Source: Clostridiaceae bacterium (GTDB taxonomy: Bacteria; Bacillota; Clostridia; Oscillospirales; Acutalibacteraceae). From it: a DNA stretch of 64,000 bases. Position numbers and translations under genes: made by a program. The stretch is taken from NCBI GenBank assembly GCA_016292785.1, contig JAEDFL010000002.1, positions 35,995-99,994 of the forward strand. Direction: 5' to 3'. The notes under the pieces were generated by a model. That model made no database searches and was not told the DNA's origin. It was given only the letters and a program-made list of their open reading frames with translations. Positions 24,965-33,141 of the stretch are shown here, piece by piece. Each line of letters begins with the position of its first letter. Within the stretch, counting starts at the first letter, position 1.

Positions 24965-25291
24965 TTATTTCCGAAAAATCAAAAATCCCGAAGCGGCAAG
25001 GCTCTGTCGGTTCGGGATTAGACGCTTAACCTTTATTTGGTTTTTTTGATCGCAAACAATTTGTTCGAGTTCCTTTATTATCGTATCGTAATTTTGCTTC
25101 AAATGCGGCTTGATACATTTTTCACAGCTTTTAACGCCGCTCGGAAGATAATGGATACTGCCGCCGCACTTGTCACCGAGGGCATACAGCGGACAGTAGC
25201 AGAACAGACAGTTGAAATCTTCCGTATTTTCAATTTTGTGGCAGGGGAAATACTCACATTCCCTGTTCTGAAAAAACTTGTAGCTGTTCAT
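24965..25291 (-). CDS. cysteine-rich small domain protein (PF04071-like)
   Basis: About 108 residues from ATG 25291 (an ATG at 25309 is possible). The core NRECEYFPCHKIENTEDFNC, LFCYCPLYALGDKCGG and SCEKCIKPH carries eight or more Cys/His residues expected to bind metal. The domain is of unknown function, often found near cobalamin or metal genes. The last ~12 codons lie inside a terminator hairpin, so the tail after KRLIPNR may be an accident of the terminator. Confidence 0.75.
   Translation of the reverse strand: MNSYKFFQNRECEYFPCHKIENTEDFNCLFCYCPLYALGDKCGGSIHYLPSGVKSCEKCIKPHLKQNYDTIIKELEQIVCDQKNQIKVKRLIPNRQSLAASGFLIFRK
24971..25019 (-). terminator. terminator overlapping the end of the Cys-rich gene
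   Basis: Minus strand AATCCCGAA (25019-25011) pairs with TTCGGGATT (24992-24984), followed by TTTTTGATTTTT. It starts within the coding frame. Confidence 0.75.
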
Positions 25292-25309
25292 AACTTTAAC
25301 CCGTAGCAT

Positions 25310-25681
25310 GAAACCTTTTGTTCAAGCATTGCCTTTTAGTGTATTTATGTAATACCGGAAGAACCGAAAAAAGTAAATATAAATTCTGAAAAAGACGATA
25401 CCTTGCAGGGCAAAGCCGAGAAAACAGGAGGAGATATTATTGAGATCTTATTGCCGCATTAAGGTTTTTATCAGGCATAATGAGGCTTATTCTGAGCTAA
25501 AATAGAGATGTAAAGGCTGTTTCGGAAAACAATGTTATAACCGTGAACGACAAAAAGTTATTATTTTCGACAAAATTCGATAAAAAATGAGTTTTTTCGA
25601 TGATTTTTACTGTACTTTTGGAAATTGATATGTTAAAATAACAATAGCAGAAAATGACAGAAAACGGAGGAGACAAATGAG
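25310..25681. other. 372-bp intergenic region with a possible 21-codon leader
   Basis: No regular gene. On the plus strand AGGAGG (25427-25432) precedes TTG at 25440, opening 21 codons (RSYCRIKVFIRHNEAYSELK after the start) to TAG at 25505. This could be a decayed gene start or a leader peptide. GGAGGAG at 25666-25672 is the ribosome site of the next XRE gene; before it an ATG AGA TGA mini-frame (25677-25685) overlaps the true ATG by four bases. Confidence 0.4.
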
Positions 25682-26080
25682 ATGAGCAGTACGAACAACC
25701 CGTCACTGGGCGAAAAGCTGTTAAGGCTTAGAAAAGAGATGAAAATGACTCAGGATGATGTTGCAAAAATTCTCGGAATGAGCAGGACGTCATTTTCAAA
25801 ATATGAGAACGGCAATTCGGCTCCGCCGCTTCAGGTGCTGAGGAAAATTGCGGCTATCTACAATGTCGGTCTTGAGTATCTTATTTTTGATGAAAACACT
25901 TCGATCAGGCTGAACGACTCACAGAGTGAAGATGAAAACACCTCGTCCGTGTCCGTTTCAAAGATAACGGAGCTTCGCCCTGTTGAGAAGCAGATAATAG
26001 GAAAGTACCGCATTCTCACCGATGAGGAAAAGAAAAAGTTTGTTGAGAAGCTGTTTCCCGGATATGACGAGCAAATATAA
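25682..26080 (+). CDS. XRE-family transcriptional regulator
   Basis: 132 residues. Residues ~9-65 are a Cro/C1-type HTH (EKLLRLRKEMKMTQDDVAKI, SRTSFSKYENGNSAPPLQVL). The C-terminal part is acidic and then helical (ELRPVEKQIIGKYRILTDEEKKKF), without a known domain. It stands alone, convergent to the holin-lysin pair, and might control nearby genes; that is inference. The mini-frame just before its ATG is unusual. Confidence 0.9.
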   Translation: MSSTNNPSLGEKLLRLRKEMKMTQDDVAKILGMSRTSFSKYENGNSAPPLQVLRKIAAIYNVGLEYLIFDENTSIRLNDSQSEDENTSSVSVSKITELRPVEKQIIGKYRILTDEEKKKFVEKLFPGYDEQI

Positions 26081-26096
26081 TTTTGAATAGATTGAA

Positions 26097-26126
26097 AGAG
26101 TTCGGTTGTACGCCGGACTCTTTTTG
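26097..26126 (+). terminator. terminator of the XRE gene
   Basis: AGAGTTCGG (26097-26105) pairs with CCGGACTCT (26113-26121) and is followed by TTTTTGCT. Confidence 0.8.
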
Positions 26127-26166
26127 CTATAGTTTTATACTGATATCGTCAAACAACTTTGCAAAT

Positions 26167-26196
26167 AAAAACAGCGTCACCTTTTAGGCAACGCTG
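26167..26196 (-). terminator. terminator of the holin-lysin cassette
   Basis: Minus-strand stem CAGCGT/ACGCTG with inner GCC/GGT pairing (26196-26172), followed by TTTTTATTT. Confidence 0.75.
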
Positions 26197-26242
26197 AAAA
26201 TAGATATTTTTTTTGATCAAAGTGTTTTTGTTAAATATTGTC

Positions 26243-27118
26243 TCAGCAGATCTTGTTCAGCAGCAGGATATAGCAGGCTCGTATCGTGCGCGGTCCTGCC
26301 AGTCCGTCAACCTCAATCCGTGCGGCGGTCTGTACCTGCCTGGTTGCCACTTCCGTGCCGTCGCCGAAGATGTTGTTGTCATCTACGCCCTGAGTTATTA
26401 TTTTTGCCTTTCTCAGGGACAGCAAAAGCTGTTTATAGGCGTAAACTCCCTCGTTTGCGTCGCCTTTTTGGAAATAACCTCTTGTCATATCATTGCCTCC
26501 GATATATTGCGGTTCTGATTTTTTGTGTCTTATAAGCTCAGGATAATTAACGTATCCGTAGTTGAGATCGGTATATCCGTTTATTCCGTTTACGATGCCC
26601 GTTGATGTGTACTGCCATATTCCGTAGGGCTTGTTATAGGTGTTTACATCGTTGTATTCGGCTACCCATTTTGATTTTGTGTCGTACCACGGATCGGTCA
26701 GCCTTGTCTGGAACCAGTACACGCTGGCATAAATTCCGGGCCAGAAACCGGCATCTTTAATTCCGTTAACAAAGAGCTTTGCTATTCTGAGAATAGTATC
26801 ATCTGATTGACTGCCGATGGTTGCATCGTCTTCAAGATCGTAATACACGGGGTAGAGCGGTTTTTTATCTCCGAGTATTCTCAGACAGTTTGCAAGCTCC
26901 CTTCTTGCGTCTGCTTCACTCCTTGCATAGCAGAAATAGTATGCGCCCCAGGGGATACCGACTCTTTCACATTCCCTGACATTTCGCTCAAAGGAGGTGT
27001 CAACGCCGCTGTTGCCGAAACCGCAGCGAAGAATTGCAAATTCAATTCCGTTCGCCTTGACCTTATCCCAGTCGATAGTACCTTGCCAGTAGGATACGTC
27101 TATGCCGTCAGTTGCCAT
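26243..27118 (-). CDS. GH25 lysozyme with peptidoglycan-binding domain (endolysin type)
   Basis: 291 residues, no signal peptide. Residues 1-~195 form a GH25 muramidase: GIDVSYWQGTIDW at the start, WGAYYFCYARSEADA, and PVYYDLEDDA holding the catalytic acids. Residues ~215-291 resemble a peptidoglycan-binding helical domain (YFQKGDANEGVYAYKQLLLS, then FGDGTEVATRQVQTAA). It would cut muramic acid-glucosamine bonds. Lack of a signal peptide and an overlapping holin gene fit a phage-type lysis cassette, but no other phage gene is seen. Confidence 0.9.
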   Translation of the reverse strand: MATDGIDVSYWQGTIDWDKVKANGIEFAILRCGFGNSGVDTSFERNVRECERVGIPWGAYYFCYARSEADARRELANCLRILGDKKPLYPVYYDLEDDATIGSQSDDTILRIAKLFVNGIKDAGFWPGIYASVYWFQTRLTDPWYDTKSKWVAEYNDVNTYNKPYGIWQYTSTGIVNGINGYTDLNYGYVNYPELIRHKKSEPQYIGGNDMTRGYFQKGDANEGVYAYKQLLLSLRKAKIITQGVDDNNIFGDGTEVATRQVQTAARIEVDGLAGPRTIRACYILLLNKIC

Positions 27119-27368
27119 CGCTTTTTTCTCCTTTCATTATTTTATCGGCTTTCTGTGCCGCCGCGGTAAAGCTGTTGTTCTTCCACCATGACCATACGGA
27201 GCCTATCACGGTCAGAGCATAGGTCACATATTCCTGCCATTGATCCGAATCGAGCAATCCGTTTTTCTTCCCGAGGATAACGCAGAGCTGACCTGCCAGA
27301 GCAAGCAGCAGTATGACCGTTCTTGCCCATGTCTGTACCGAAACTCCTTTTATATTTATTTTTTTCAT
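27108..27368 (-). CDS. phage-type holin
   Basis: 86 residues from ATG 27368 (AAAGGCGGG ribosome site). It has a short basic N-terminus, a helix (ARTVILLLALAGQLCVILG), a loop with the sequence GLLDSDQWQEYVTYALTVIG and a second helix ending in WSWWKNNSFTAAAQKADKIM. This is the small phi LC3/SPP1-type holin layout of Firmicute phages. It makes pores that let the lysin reach the wall. Its stop overlaps the start of the GH25 gene by 11 bases. Confidence 0.85.
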   Translation of the reverse strand: MKKINIKGVSVQTWARTVILLLALAGQLCVILGKKNGLLDSDQWQEYVTYALTVIGSVWSWWKNNSFTAAAQKADKIMKGEKSDGN

Positions 27369-27530
27369 AATATGATCCCGCCTTTCTGTTCGGAATAAGC
27401 TGATTGTATATCGGATAAACTTTTTGATACGGTACTTCGGCTTTTTCCGATGTTTCAAGACAAACGGCGTCCTTTTATCACTTCGGCGGCATTATATACT
27501 ATGCAGTAACGCTTTAAATAATGACAGATG

Positions 27531-27560
27531 TTGACATTGCTGTATACGGGGTGGTATAAT
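27531..27560 (+). promoter_or_regulatory. promoter of the sugar isomerase gene
   Basis: TTGACA at 27531-27536, 18 bp, TATAAT at 27555-27560; AAGGAG at 27575-27580 precedes the ATG at 27589. Confidence 0.8.
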
Positions 27561-27588
27561 CAATAAAAAATTCAAAGGAGTATTTATT

Positions 27589-28371
27589 ATGCGTTTCGGA
27601 ATGTGTATGGGTGTTGAAAGCCCTGAATATATTAAGCTCATCAAAGATTCGGGCTATGATTATGTCGAGTGCGGCTTTGGCGGTCTTTCAAGGGCGGACG
27701 AGGAGGTCTTTGAAAGCTTCAAGGCGGCTCTTGTTGAGAACGGTATGAAATGCGAGGCGGCAAACAGCTTCTTCCCCGGAGATTATCCGATCATAAACCA
27801 TGATTATAAGTGCAAGGAGTACAGCGATTTTATTGAAAAAGGTATGGCAAGAGGCAAGGAGATCGGAATGAAATTTGTCGTATTCGGATCGGGCAATGCC
27901 AGAAAAGTACCGGAGGGAACGAGCTATGCCGAGGGCTTGCGTCAGCTCGGAGATTTTCTCGGAAGCGTAGTTTCCCCGATTGCGGAAAAATACGGCATAA
28001 ATGTGGTTGTTGAGCCGCTCAGGAAAAATGAAAGCAATATCATCAACACCGTCAAGGAGGGTACGGCTCTTGCCGTCCTTTCGGGAAAGGACAATATCGC
28101 CTGTCTTGCCGATCTTTATCATATGGTCAAGGACGACAACGAGGATATAAGACAGCTCAAGGGCTCGATCCGTCATGCTCATATTTCCAACCCGACCGAG
28201 AGGGACGGAATAACAAGAGGTTTCCCGAAAAGTCTCGATGAGTTTGATTACAAGGGCTTCATCGACGCCCTCGAATATGCAGGCTGTGAACGCTGTTCGG
28301 TTGAGGCGAGATGCACCGATTATCCCATTGACGTTGCCGAGACGGGAAAGCTTCTCAGTCAGCTCAAATAA
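27589..28371 (+). CDS. sugar phosphate isomerase/epimerase family protein
   Basis: 260 residues, a xylose-isomerase-like TIM barrel. Metal-binding acidic and His residues are in VVVEPLRKNESNIINT, CLADLYHMVKDDND-like, IRHAHISNPT and CSVEARC. Members isomerise or epimerise ketoses, inositol derivatives or hydroxypyruvate. The substrate is unknown. Stand-alone gene with its own promoter and terminator. Confidence 0.85.
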   Translation: MRFGMCMGVESPEYIKLIKDSGYDYVECGFGGLSRADEEVFESFKAALVENGMKCEAANSFFPGDYPIINHDYKCKEYSDFIEKGMARGKEIGMKFVVFGSGNARKVPEGTSYAEGLRQLGDFLGSVVSPIAEKYGINVVVEPLRKNESNIINTVKEGTALAVLSGKDNIACLADLYHMVKDDNEDIRQLKGSIRHAHISNPTERDGITRGFPKSLDEFDYKGFIDALEYAGCERCSVEARCTDYPIDVAETGKLLSQLK

Positions 28372-28390
28372 TCCGAAAAGAACAAAAAAT

Positions 28391-28433
28391 ATGACTGCAA
28401 GTCCGGAATGAAGCGGCTTGCAGTCATTTTTCT
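28391..28433 (+). terminator. terminator of the sugar isomerase gene
   Basis: ATGACTGCAAG (28391-28401) pairs with CTTGCAGTCAT (28417-28427) and is followed by TTTTTCTG. Confidence 0.85.
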
Positions 28434-28484
28434 GTCAATTTTTATTTTTCGGCTCAGGCATTTGGAGAGCCGGATAAAGTGTGA

Positions 28485-29390
28485 TTAAAACTTACTTATT
28501 GATCCGACCGAATACTGAAGAATCTTTAATGCGTCGGAGGAGTTGATCTTGTTGTCCCTGTTGACGTCTGCGAGGGTTTTCTGTTCGGAGGTGAGCGTAA
28601 CGCTGCCGACCGAGGACTGGAGCACAAGCAGAGCGTCCGAGGAATTTATCTTGCCGTCCTTGTTGACGTCGCCCGTGCTTGCAGAGGAGGCGACCTTGAA
28701 TTTCAGCACGGCCTTTGAACAGTCGAAATGCTGATCGTCTGAATACATCAGCTTATCACCGAGCATATCCGAGGTGAGATAAATCGAGCTGTAAAAATAA
28801 CCCGTTTTGTATTCCGATGTTCTCATCGACTCGATCGGGAGTATGATCTCTCCCGTTGTTCCCGGCTGAGCGGAGGACGAAACATCAAAGGTTATCGTGA
28901 TAAGATCCTCGTTGAGATTTCCGACCGCCGTTGTCGTCGCCATAACGTTCGGAGTCATTGTAACTCTGAGGAACTGATGATTCTTTTTAAATTCGGCGAG
29001 CTTGTCTGCGCTGTAATTCGGCCAGCCGAGATTTCTGTTGCCTGCGGATACCTTCTCCCAATCAACGAAGGTTGAGTAGGTCTTTCCGCAAACTCCGTAG
29101 AGCTTGCCGCTCTTGTTAAATTCTCCGCTCGAAGCCTTTGAAAAGACGTCGTTCGAGTAGAAGATCTGGAAACAGGTGGGGCCGGTGTAATAATTGTTGG
29201 AAAGGTGAAGCGTGACCCTTACCTTGTCTCCCGGCTTTACGCTGATTGTTGTGCCGGAGCTGTACGATGTGCCGTTCACGTTTCCCGTCATCGACCATGC
29301 TGCGTTGTAGCTTGTCTTAGCTCCCGCAAAAACAAGACAGCACGATAAGGTCAGAATGACCGAAAGAAGAATACTAATAAACTTTTTCAT
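28485..29390 (-). CDS. secreted dockerin protein with cohesin-like N-domain
   Basis: 301 residues from the ATG at 29390 (AAAGGATG ribosome site). A signal peptide (KFISILLSVILTLSCCLVFA) is followed by a beta-rich domain (VKPGDKVRVTLHLSNNY, FQIFYSND, ITFDVSSSAQPGTTGEI) that resembles the cohesin/CBM fold. The last ~65 residues are a type I dockerin: two Ca-loops, GDVNKDGKINSSDALLVLQ and DVNRDNKINSSDALKILQ. The protein should bind a cohesin in a cellulosome- or amylosome-like complex. It is the last gene of a run with two sortase B genes. Confidence 0.88.
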   Translation of the reverse strand: MKKFISILLSVILTLSCCLVFAGAKTSYNAAWSMTGNVNGTSYSSGTTISVKPGDKVRVTLHLSNNYYTGPTCFQIFYSNDVFSKASSGEFNKSGKLYGVCGKTYSTFVDWEKVSAGNRNLGWPNYSADKLAEFKKNHQFLRVTMTPNVMATTTAVGNLNEDLITITFDVSSSAQPGTTGEIILPIESMRTSEYKTGYFYSSIYLTSDMLGDKLMYSDDQHFDCSKAVLKFKVASSASTGDVNKDGKINSSDALLVLQSSVGSVTLTSEQKTLADVNRDNKINSSDALKILQYSVGSISKF

Positions 29391-29403
29391 GGGTATCATC
29401 CTT

Positions 29404-30483
29404 TCATCGCATTATCAGTGCAGTAACGAAACCTGCGATCGACGCTGCAAGAACTGCGGCGGACGCTATGATTCCGAGAATGCCTTTGAGATTGTTGTCC
29501 GCCTCCTTCTCTGCGGCGGATTCCTCCTGCGTGTTTCCGATGCGTTCGTAGTCGCAGAGGACAGTCAGAAGCTTGTCAACGCAAACCCTTGTAAGCTCCT
29601 TTTCACTCTCTCCGTCCTCAACGGGAACGATATAGGTTTTTGTACCCTCCTCATTTGCAACGGCTATGCAGACGCAAAGAGCGTCGCCGTCGGAAAGGGC
29701 AAAGGGCTCGGATATGTATGCGCCGAGCTGAGTGTGGTTGTTGTCACGGACAGTCCTTGCGGCTTCTATTGCGTGAGTTTTAATATCGCCGTCCTGCGGA
29801 AGCTCATAGTTCATATCAACGACAAAGACAGAGGAGTCCTTCTTTGTGAGAAATGCCGTGAGATAGTCCGAAGCGTCATTTCCTGCAACGGCAACTCTTA
29901 CCGAGTCCTTGTCGAGCTTGGAGACCGTCCTTGCAATGAGAGCTCTGTGACGGTTTTTCAGCGCATTTGCGGCAACGAGAGGCTCACTGAATTGAGCAAA
30001 ATAATCATAAAGCGAGCCTAAAAGGATCTGCTGAGCCTTTTCGTCCTCTACGGGCATATAGATGATATGCTGACCGCCGGAGGTGAGAGTGAATCCGCAG
30101 TTTATGTAATCGTCCGTAGGAAGAACGGTTGCTCCCTCGGGATAGGTGATGTTTGCCGTGTAGATATTCGGCTTGATTTTTTTTGCGTCAAGTCTGTTTT
30201 TGAGCATTCCCGCAATCTCGTCGTTCTCCTCGGTCTTTATGTCGAGAGCGGCGCAAAGAAGCCTTTTTGTTGCGTTATACATTGTGGACTGTACGGCGAC
30301 AAGCACGATGTCGGCGGCAAGCAGGCTCTTGGAGATCGCAACGAGCATTCTTTTCTGAGAAGTGAAATCGGAAAATCCGTTACATTCGGGAAAAAAATCC
30401 TTGACGCAGGATAGTATTTTCTGCTTTCCGTTTTCAGCCTCCTGTGAGTCCTGATTGCAAAGTGAGAAGAGTTTTATATCCAT
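29404..30483 (-). CDS. tail-anchored protein with CinA-like sequence pattern, function unknown
   Basis: 359 residues. Most is soluble; the last ~30 form one membrane helix (GIIASAAVLAASIAGFVTALI) at the very C-terminus, so the bulk is cytosolic. The region TYPEGATVLPTDDYINCGFT, followed by LTSGGQHIIYMPV, resembles the molybdopterin-binding-like block of CinA (ATV/fN..GtapG...g..I..lPG), and cinA is in the same operon. The Gly-rich GGLGPT motif of CinA is absent. It may be a divergent, inactive relative. Not recognised otherwise. Confidence 0.6.
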   Translation of the reverse strand: MDIKLFSLCNQDSQEAENGKQKILSCVKDFFPECNGFSDFTSQKRMLVAISKSLLAADIVLVAVQSTMYNATKRLLCAALDIKTEENDEIAGMLKNRLDAKKIKPNIYTANITYPEGATVLPTDDYINCGFTLTSGGQHIIYMPVEDEKAQQILLGSLYDYFAQFSEPLVAANALKNRHRALIARTVSKLDKDSVRVAVAGNDASDYLTAFLTKKDSSVFVVDMNYELPQDGDIKTHAIEAARTVRDNNHTQLGAYISEPFALSDGDALCVCIAVANEEGTKTYIVPVEDGESEKELTRVCVDKLLTVLCDYERIGNTQEESAAEKEADNNLKGILGIIASAAVLAASIAGFVTALIMR

Positions 30484-30518
30484 TGTTTTGCACCTCTGTA
30501 TATATAAAAAACTGATTG

Positions 30519-31439
30519 TTATTCAAGGGTAAATCTTTTGGCGTCAACAAAGGGGTTGTCAATACCGTTTGCATCGTACCATGCCTGAGGGAATTTTTGA
30601 TTTTCGTTTTCTTTGGCGGCGGAAACGTCAACCTCCTCACTTTCGCCGTCCCTGACACGTCTTGCCATCACGACAAAGCGTGAATCCTCAAATTCATAAC
30701 AGCAGGTTGAAAGGGTGAGTATCTTGTCGCCGGGTTTAATGTCAACGCTGTCATTGGTGTAATAAGACCGTGACTTGACATCGGCAATAAATTCATTGAA
30801 CTTTTCGTCGGACGGGAAGTTGATCGTGCGGTAGGGGAAGGTGTAGCCGTTGTCCTGAGAATCATAGATATTTATGATAAATGCGGCGAAGACCTTCCAC
30901 GTTCCGTCCTCGTAGATCGTGTTGAATTTCAGCGTGGGATAATCCTTGTAGTTTTCGATGTCCTGATAATAATTCAGGTGACCGAAGATCTGACCGTCAC
31001 GCATCTTGTGACCGTAAATGATCGTGTTTGTGTCAAGCTCGTCCAGCTTGTTTCTGTAATCAACAAAAAGCGTACCATAGATCGAATACTCTCCGTTGAA
31101 ATTTGTACTCAGATAGGTATCGTTATCCTCGCACTGAACAACCTTCATATCCTCGTCTTCGAGCAGGGGAATCCTGATAAGTCCGACAAAATCGCTGTTC
31201 TGCTGCAGAAGCTCCTTGTATTTTGCGAGAACATGCTTCGACTTGTTTGCAAGCATCGTGGTCTGAGTGTCGCTCTCATCAATGGAGGGAGTCTCGGCTG
31301 CGGATTTGTTCTTGTAAGGCTCAACTATATAGTATTTTATAAGATAAGCCGAACAGGAAATAAAGCAAATAACCGACAGTCCGAGCAACACTTTCCTGAG
31401 TAAGGACAGGATTGAAGTTTTTATCTCTTTTTTGCTCAT
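30519..31439 (-). CDS. class B sortase (second copy)
   Basis: 306 residues: an N-terminal membrane helix (VLLGLSVICFISCSAYLIKY), a linker, and a sortase domain with catalytic His in IIYGHKMRDG (~143), Cys in ILTLSTCCYEF (~245) and Arg in SRFVVMARRV (~253). Class B features are the long beta6/7 segment and YGTLFVDYRN. It attaches surface proteins, or builds pilin-like polymers, at the wall. The C-terminal tail after the core (FPQAWYDANGIDNPF) is shared with the other sortase, so the pair arose by duplication. Confidence 0.9.
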   Translation of the reverse strand: MSKKEIKTSILSLLRKVLLGLSVICFISCSAYLIKYYIVEPYKNKSAAETPSIDESDTQTTMLANKSKHVLAKYKELLQQNSDFVGLIRIPLLEDEDMKVVQCEDNDTYLSTNFNGEYSIYGTLFVDYRNKLDELDTNTIIYGHKMRDGQIFGHLNYYQDIENYKDYPTLKFNTIYEDGTWKVFAAFIINIYDSQDNGYTFPYRTINFPSDEKFNEFIADVKSRSYYTNDSVDIKPGDKILTLSTCCYEFEDSRFVVMARRVRDGESEEVDVSAAKENENQKFPQAWYDANGIDNPFVDAKRFTLE

Positions 31440-31463
31440 TTTATTATTCCTCTTGCCTTCAGC

Positions 31464-32024
31464 TTATTCGTCCGGAGTGAAAACGCTTGAAACATCCTCG
31501 TCGCTGTTGCGTGTGATTCCGTCGTCCACATTTTTGTTGAGATATACCACACGGGTGTTTGTGTTAAAGCCGTTGGCAGGCTTGTTTTCTGATTTGTCAA
31601 GCTCAGACTCGATGACCTCGAAATCTCCGATATCAATGTCGTCAAAGGATATAGCGTCGTTATCAAATACGCTGTCGGCTAAACCGAATTCATTTTGGAG
31701 AGGTATCGGATTTTCCGTGCCGTCAAGGATCATATCCTTTTTTGCCGGAGCGTTGGGCATGTCGGAGGAATTTGATTTCTTTGCCATTCTGCCCGAAACA
31801 AGCGGGTTAAAATCCTCGTTTCGTATGCTTTCGTCCTCCTCGGCTGTACCGAAGCGCGCAACAAGATCATTAAAGGATTTGGTCTGAATGTATTCTGTTA
31901 TATCGTCCTCTTCTGCAACATATTCAAGCTCAAGAGCCTCGTTGTTTTCGTATTGTTTTTCGTTTGGCAAAGGTGTTCCTGCTTTCTGAATAAAGTATTT
32001 GTTTATCTTGTGCTCGGCTTCCAC
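31464..32024 (-). CDS. acidic, probably disordered protein between sortase genes
   Basis: 186 residues from GTG 32024 (no good ribosome site; it overlaps the sortase gene by 22 bases). It is rich in Asp, Glu, Asn and Ser, with no hydrophobic helix, no signal peptide and no Cys. Short blocks such as FNDLVARFGTAEEDESIRNE and ISFDDIDIGDFEVIESELD are the only ordered-looking parts. Not recognised. Tight packing between two sortases suggests that it acts with them, perhaps as a cytosolic adaptor. Confidence 0.6.
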   Translation of the reverse strand: MEAEHKINKYFIQKAGTPLPNEKQYENNEALELEYVAEEDDITEYIQTKSFNDLVARFGTAEEDESIRNEDFNPLVSGRMAKKSNSSDMPNAPAKKDMILDGTENPIPLQNEFGLADSVFDNDAISFDDIDIGDFEVIESELDKSENKPANGFNTNTRVVYLNKNVDDGITRNSDEDVSSVFTPDE

Positions 32025-33139
32025 GAACGTGATGATGCGTAGGGATTGGTCTTACCCTTATAATCGTACCAGACCTGAGGTCTTCTGTAGTTCGGGTTTT
32101 CCTTGGCTTTCGAGGTGTTTACCTCGGCGCTTTCGCCTGAGCGCAGAAGTCTTCCGATAACCACAAGGCGTGTATCGACCTTTTTGCCGATGGCGTTTGT
32201 GTAGTTATAGTTACAGGTGGAAAGATTGATTATTCTGTCCGAGGTTTTAAGGTCAACGCCCGTAGTGTAAAGGGCACGCTGATTGACCTGCTCAATAAAG
32301 CCTGCAAAGTTAGAGTCGGACATATTCGGCTCAATGAAATTGAAAACGTAGCCGCCGTCGTCCTTTGCGTTGACGGTCGTGAGAAGAGCGGTGTAAATCA
32401 GGAAGGTATAGTTTCCGTTGAGCGTGCAATACTGAATAACCGGATTCTTTCTGTACCACTCGATATCGTCATATCTGTTGAGGTCGTAGAACGCTGTGCC
32501 GCAGCTCATATCGTGACCGTAGATAACGGTGTTTTTGCTCAGGGTGTTTCTCTGACACTTGTAATCGGCATATACGCAGCCGTACTTTGTATAAGAGCCG
32601 TAGTAGTTGTTTGTCAGATAGAAGTCATTGTCCTTATGCTGGACTACCGGAGTGTTAATGCTTGTTCCGGGAATGTAAAGCCAGCCTACGGTTTCGTTGT
32701 TCTGAGCATAGAGCTTGGCAAGCTTCTGCTGTATTCCTGCCGGAAAGGTTGCGTCATTATACTTTGCAACCATATCGGTATAGACGTTGCCGGAATTTTC
32801 CTCGTCCTTATTACTGAAATTGACCGACATACCCTTTGTGACATTGAATACCGCAAGTGCCGTTGAGGACACAATGGCGATTATCAGAACGGCACAAATC
32901 AGAGTGAAAAAGCTTTTCTTGGCTTTTTTTGCCGGTTTTTCCGGCGTGATGCTTTCCTCCTTGTCCGAAGTGTAAGGCGTCGCCGTTTTTTCAGTTGCGG
33001 GGGAGGGTTCGGGCTTGCTTGCGGCAGGTTTCTTCGGCTTAGTTTCAAGGGAGTCAAATTCAGCGAACATATCGAACGCATTTCCGCCGTAGCCCGTGCT
33101 GTATTTTTTCTTGTCTTTGTTTTCAGCCATATCGCTCAT
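32003..33139 (-). CDS. class B sortase (first copy) with long cytosolic N-region
   Basis: 378 residues. The first ~85 are a Lys/Pro/Ser-rich, disordered cytosolic region; then a membrane helix (FFTLICAVLIIAIVSSTALAV) and the sortase domain: His in VIYGHDMSCGTAF (~209), Cys in IINLSTCNYNY (~308) and Arg in DTRLVVIGR (~321). GWLYIPGTSINTPVVQ and GCVYADYKCQ fit class B. It begins 2 bases after the cinA stop. The N-region is longer than in normal class B sortases. Confidence 0.9.
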   Translation of the reverse strand: MSDMAENKDKKKYSTGYGGNAFDMFAEFDSLETKPKKPAASKPEPSPATEKTATPYTSDKEESITPEKPAKKAKKSFFTLICAVLIIAIVSSTALAVFNVTKGMSVNFSNKDEENSGNVYTDMVAKYNDATFPAGIQQKLAKLYAQNNETVGWLYIPGTSINTPVVQHKDNDFYLTNNYYGSYTKYGCVYADYKCQRNTLSKNTVIYGHDMSCGTAFYDLNRYDDIEWYRKNPVIQYCTLNGNYTFLIYTALLTTVNAKDDGGYVFNFIEPNMSDSNFAGFIEQVNQRALYTTGVDLKTSDRIINLSTCNYNYTNAIGKKVDTRLVVIGRLLRSGESAEVNTSKAKENPNYRRPQVWYDYKGKTNPYASSRSWKPSTR

Positions 33140-33141
33140 CC

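Noticed and set aside
25395..25425. CAGGGCAAAGCC string resembling part of a c-di-GMP or other riboswitch
   Set aside because: The paired stems needed for a known aptamer could not be drawn around it; the resemblance is a short string only.
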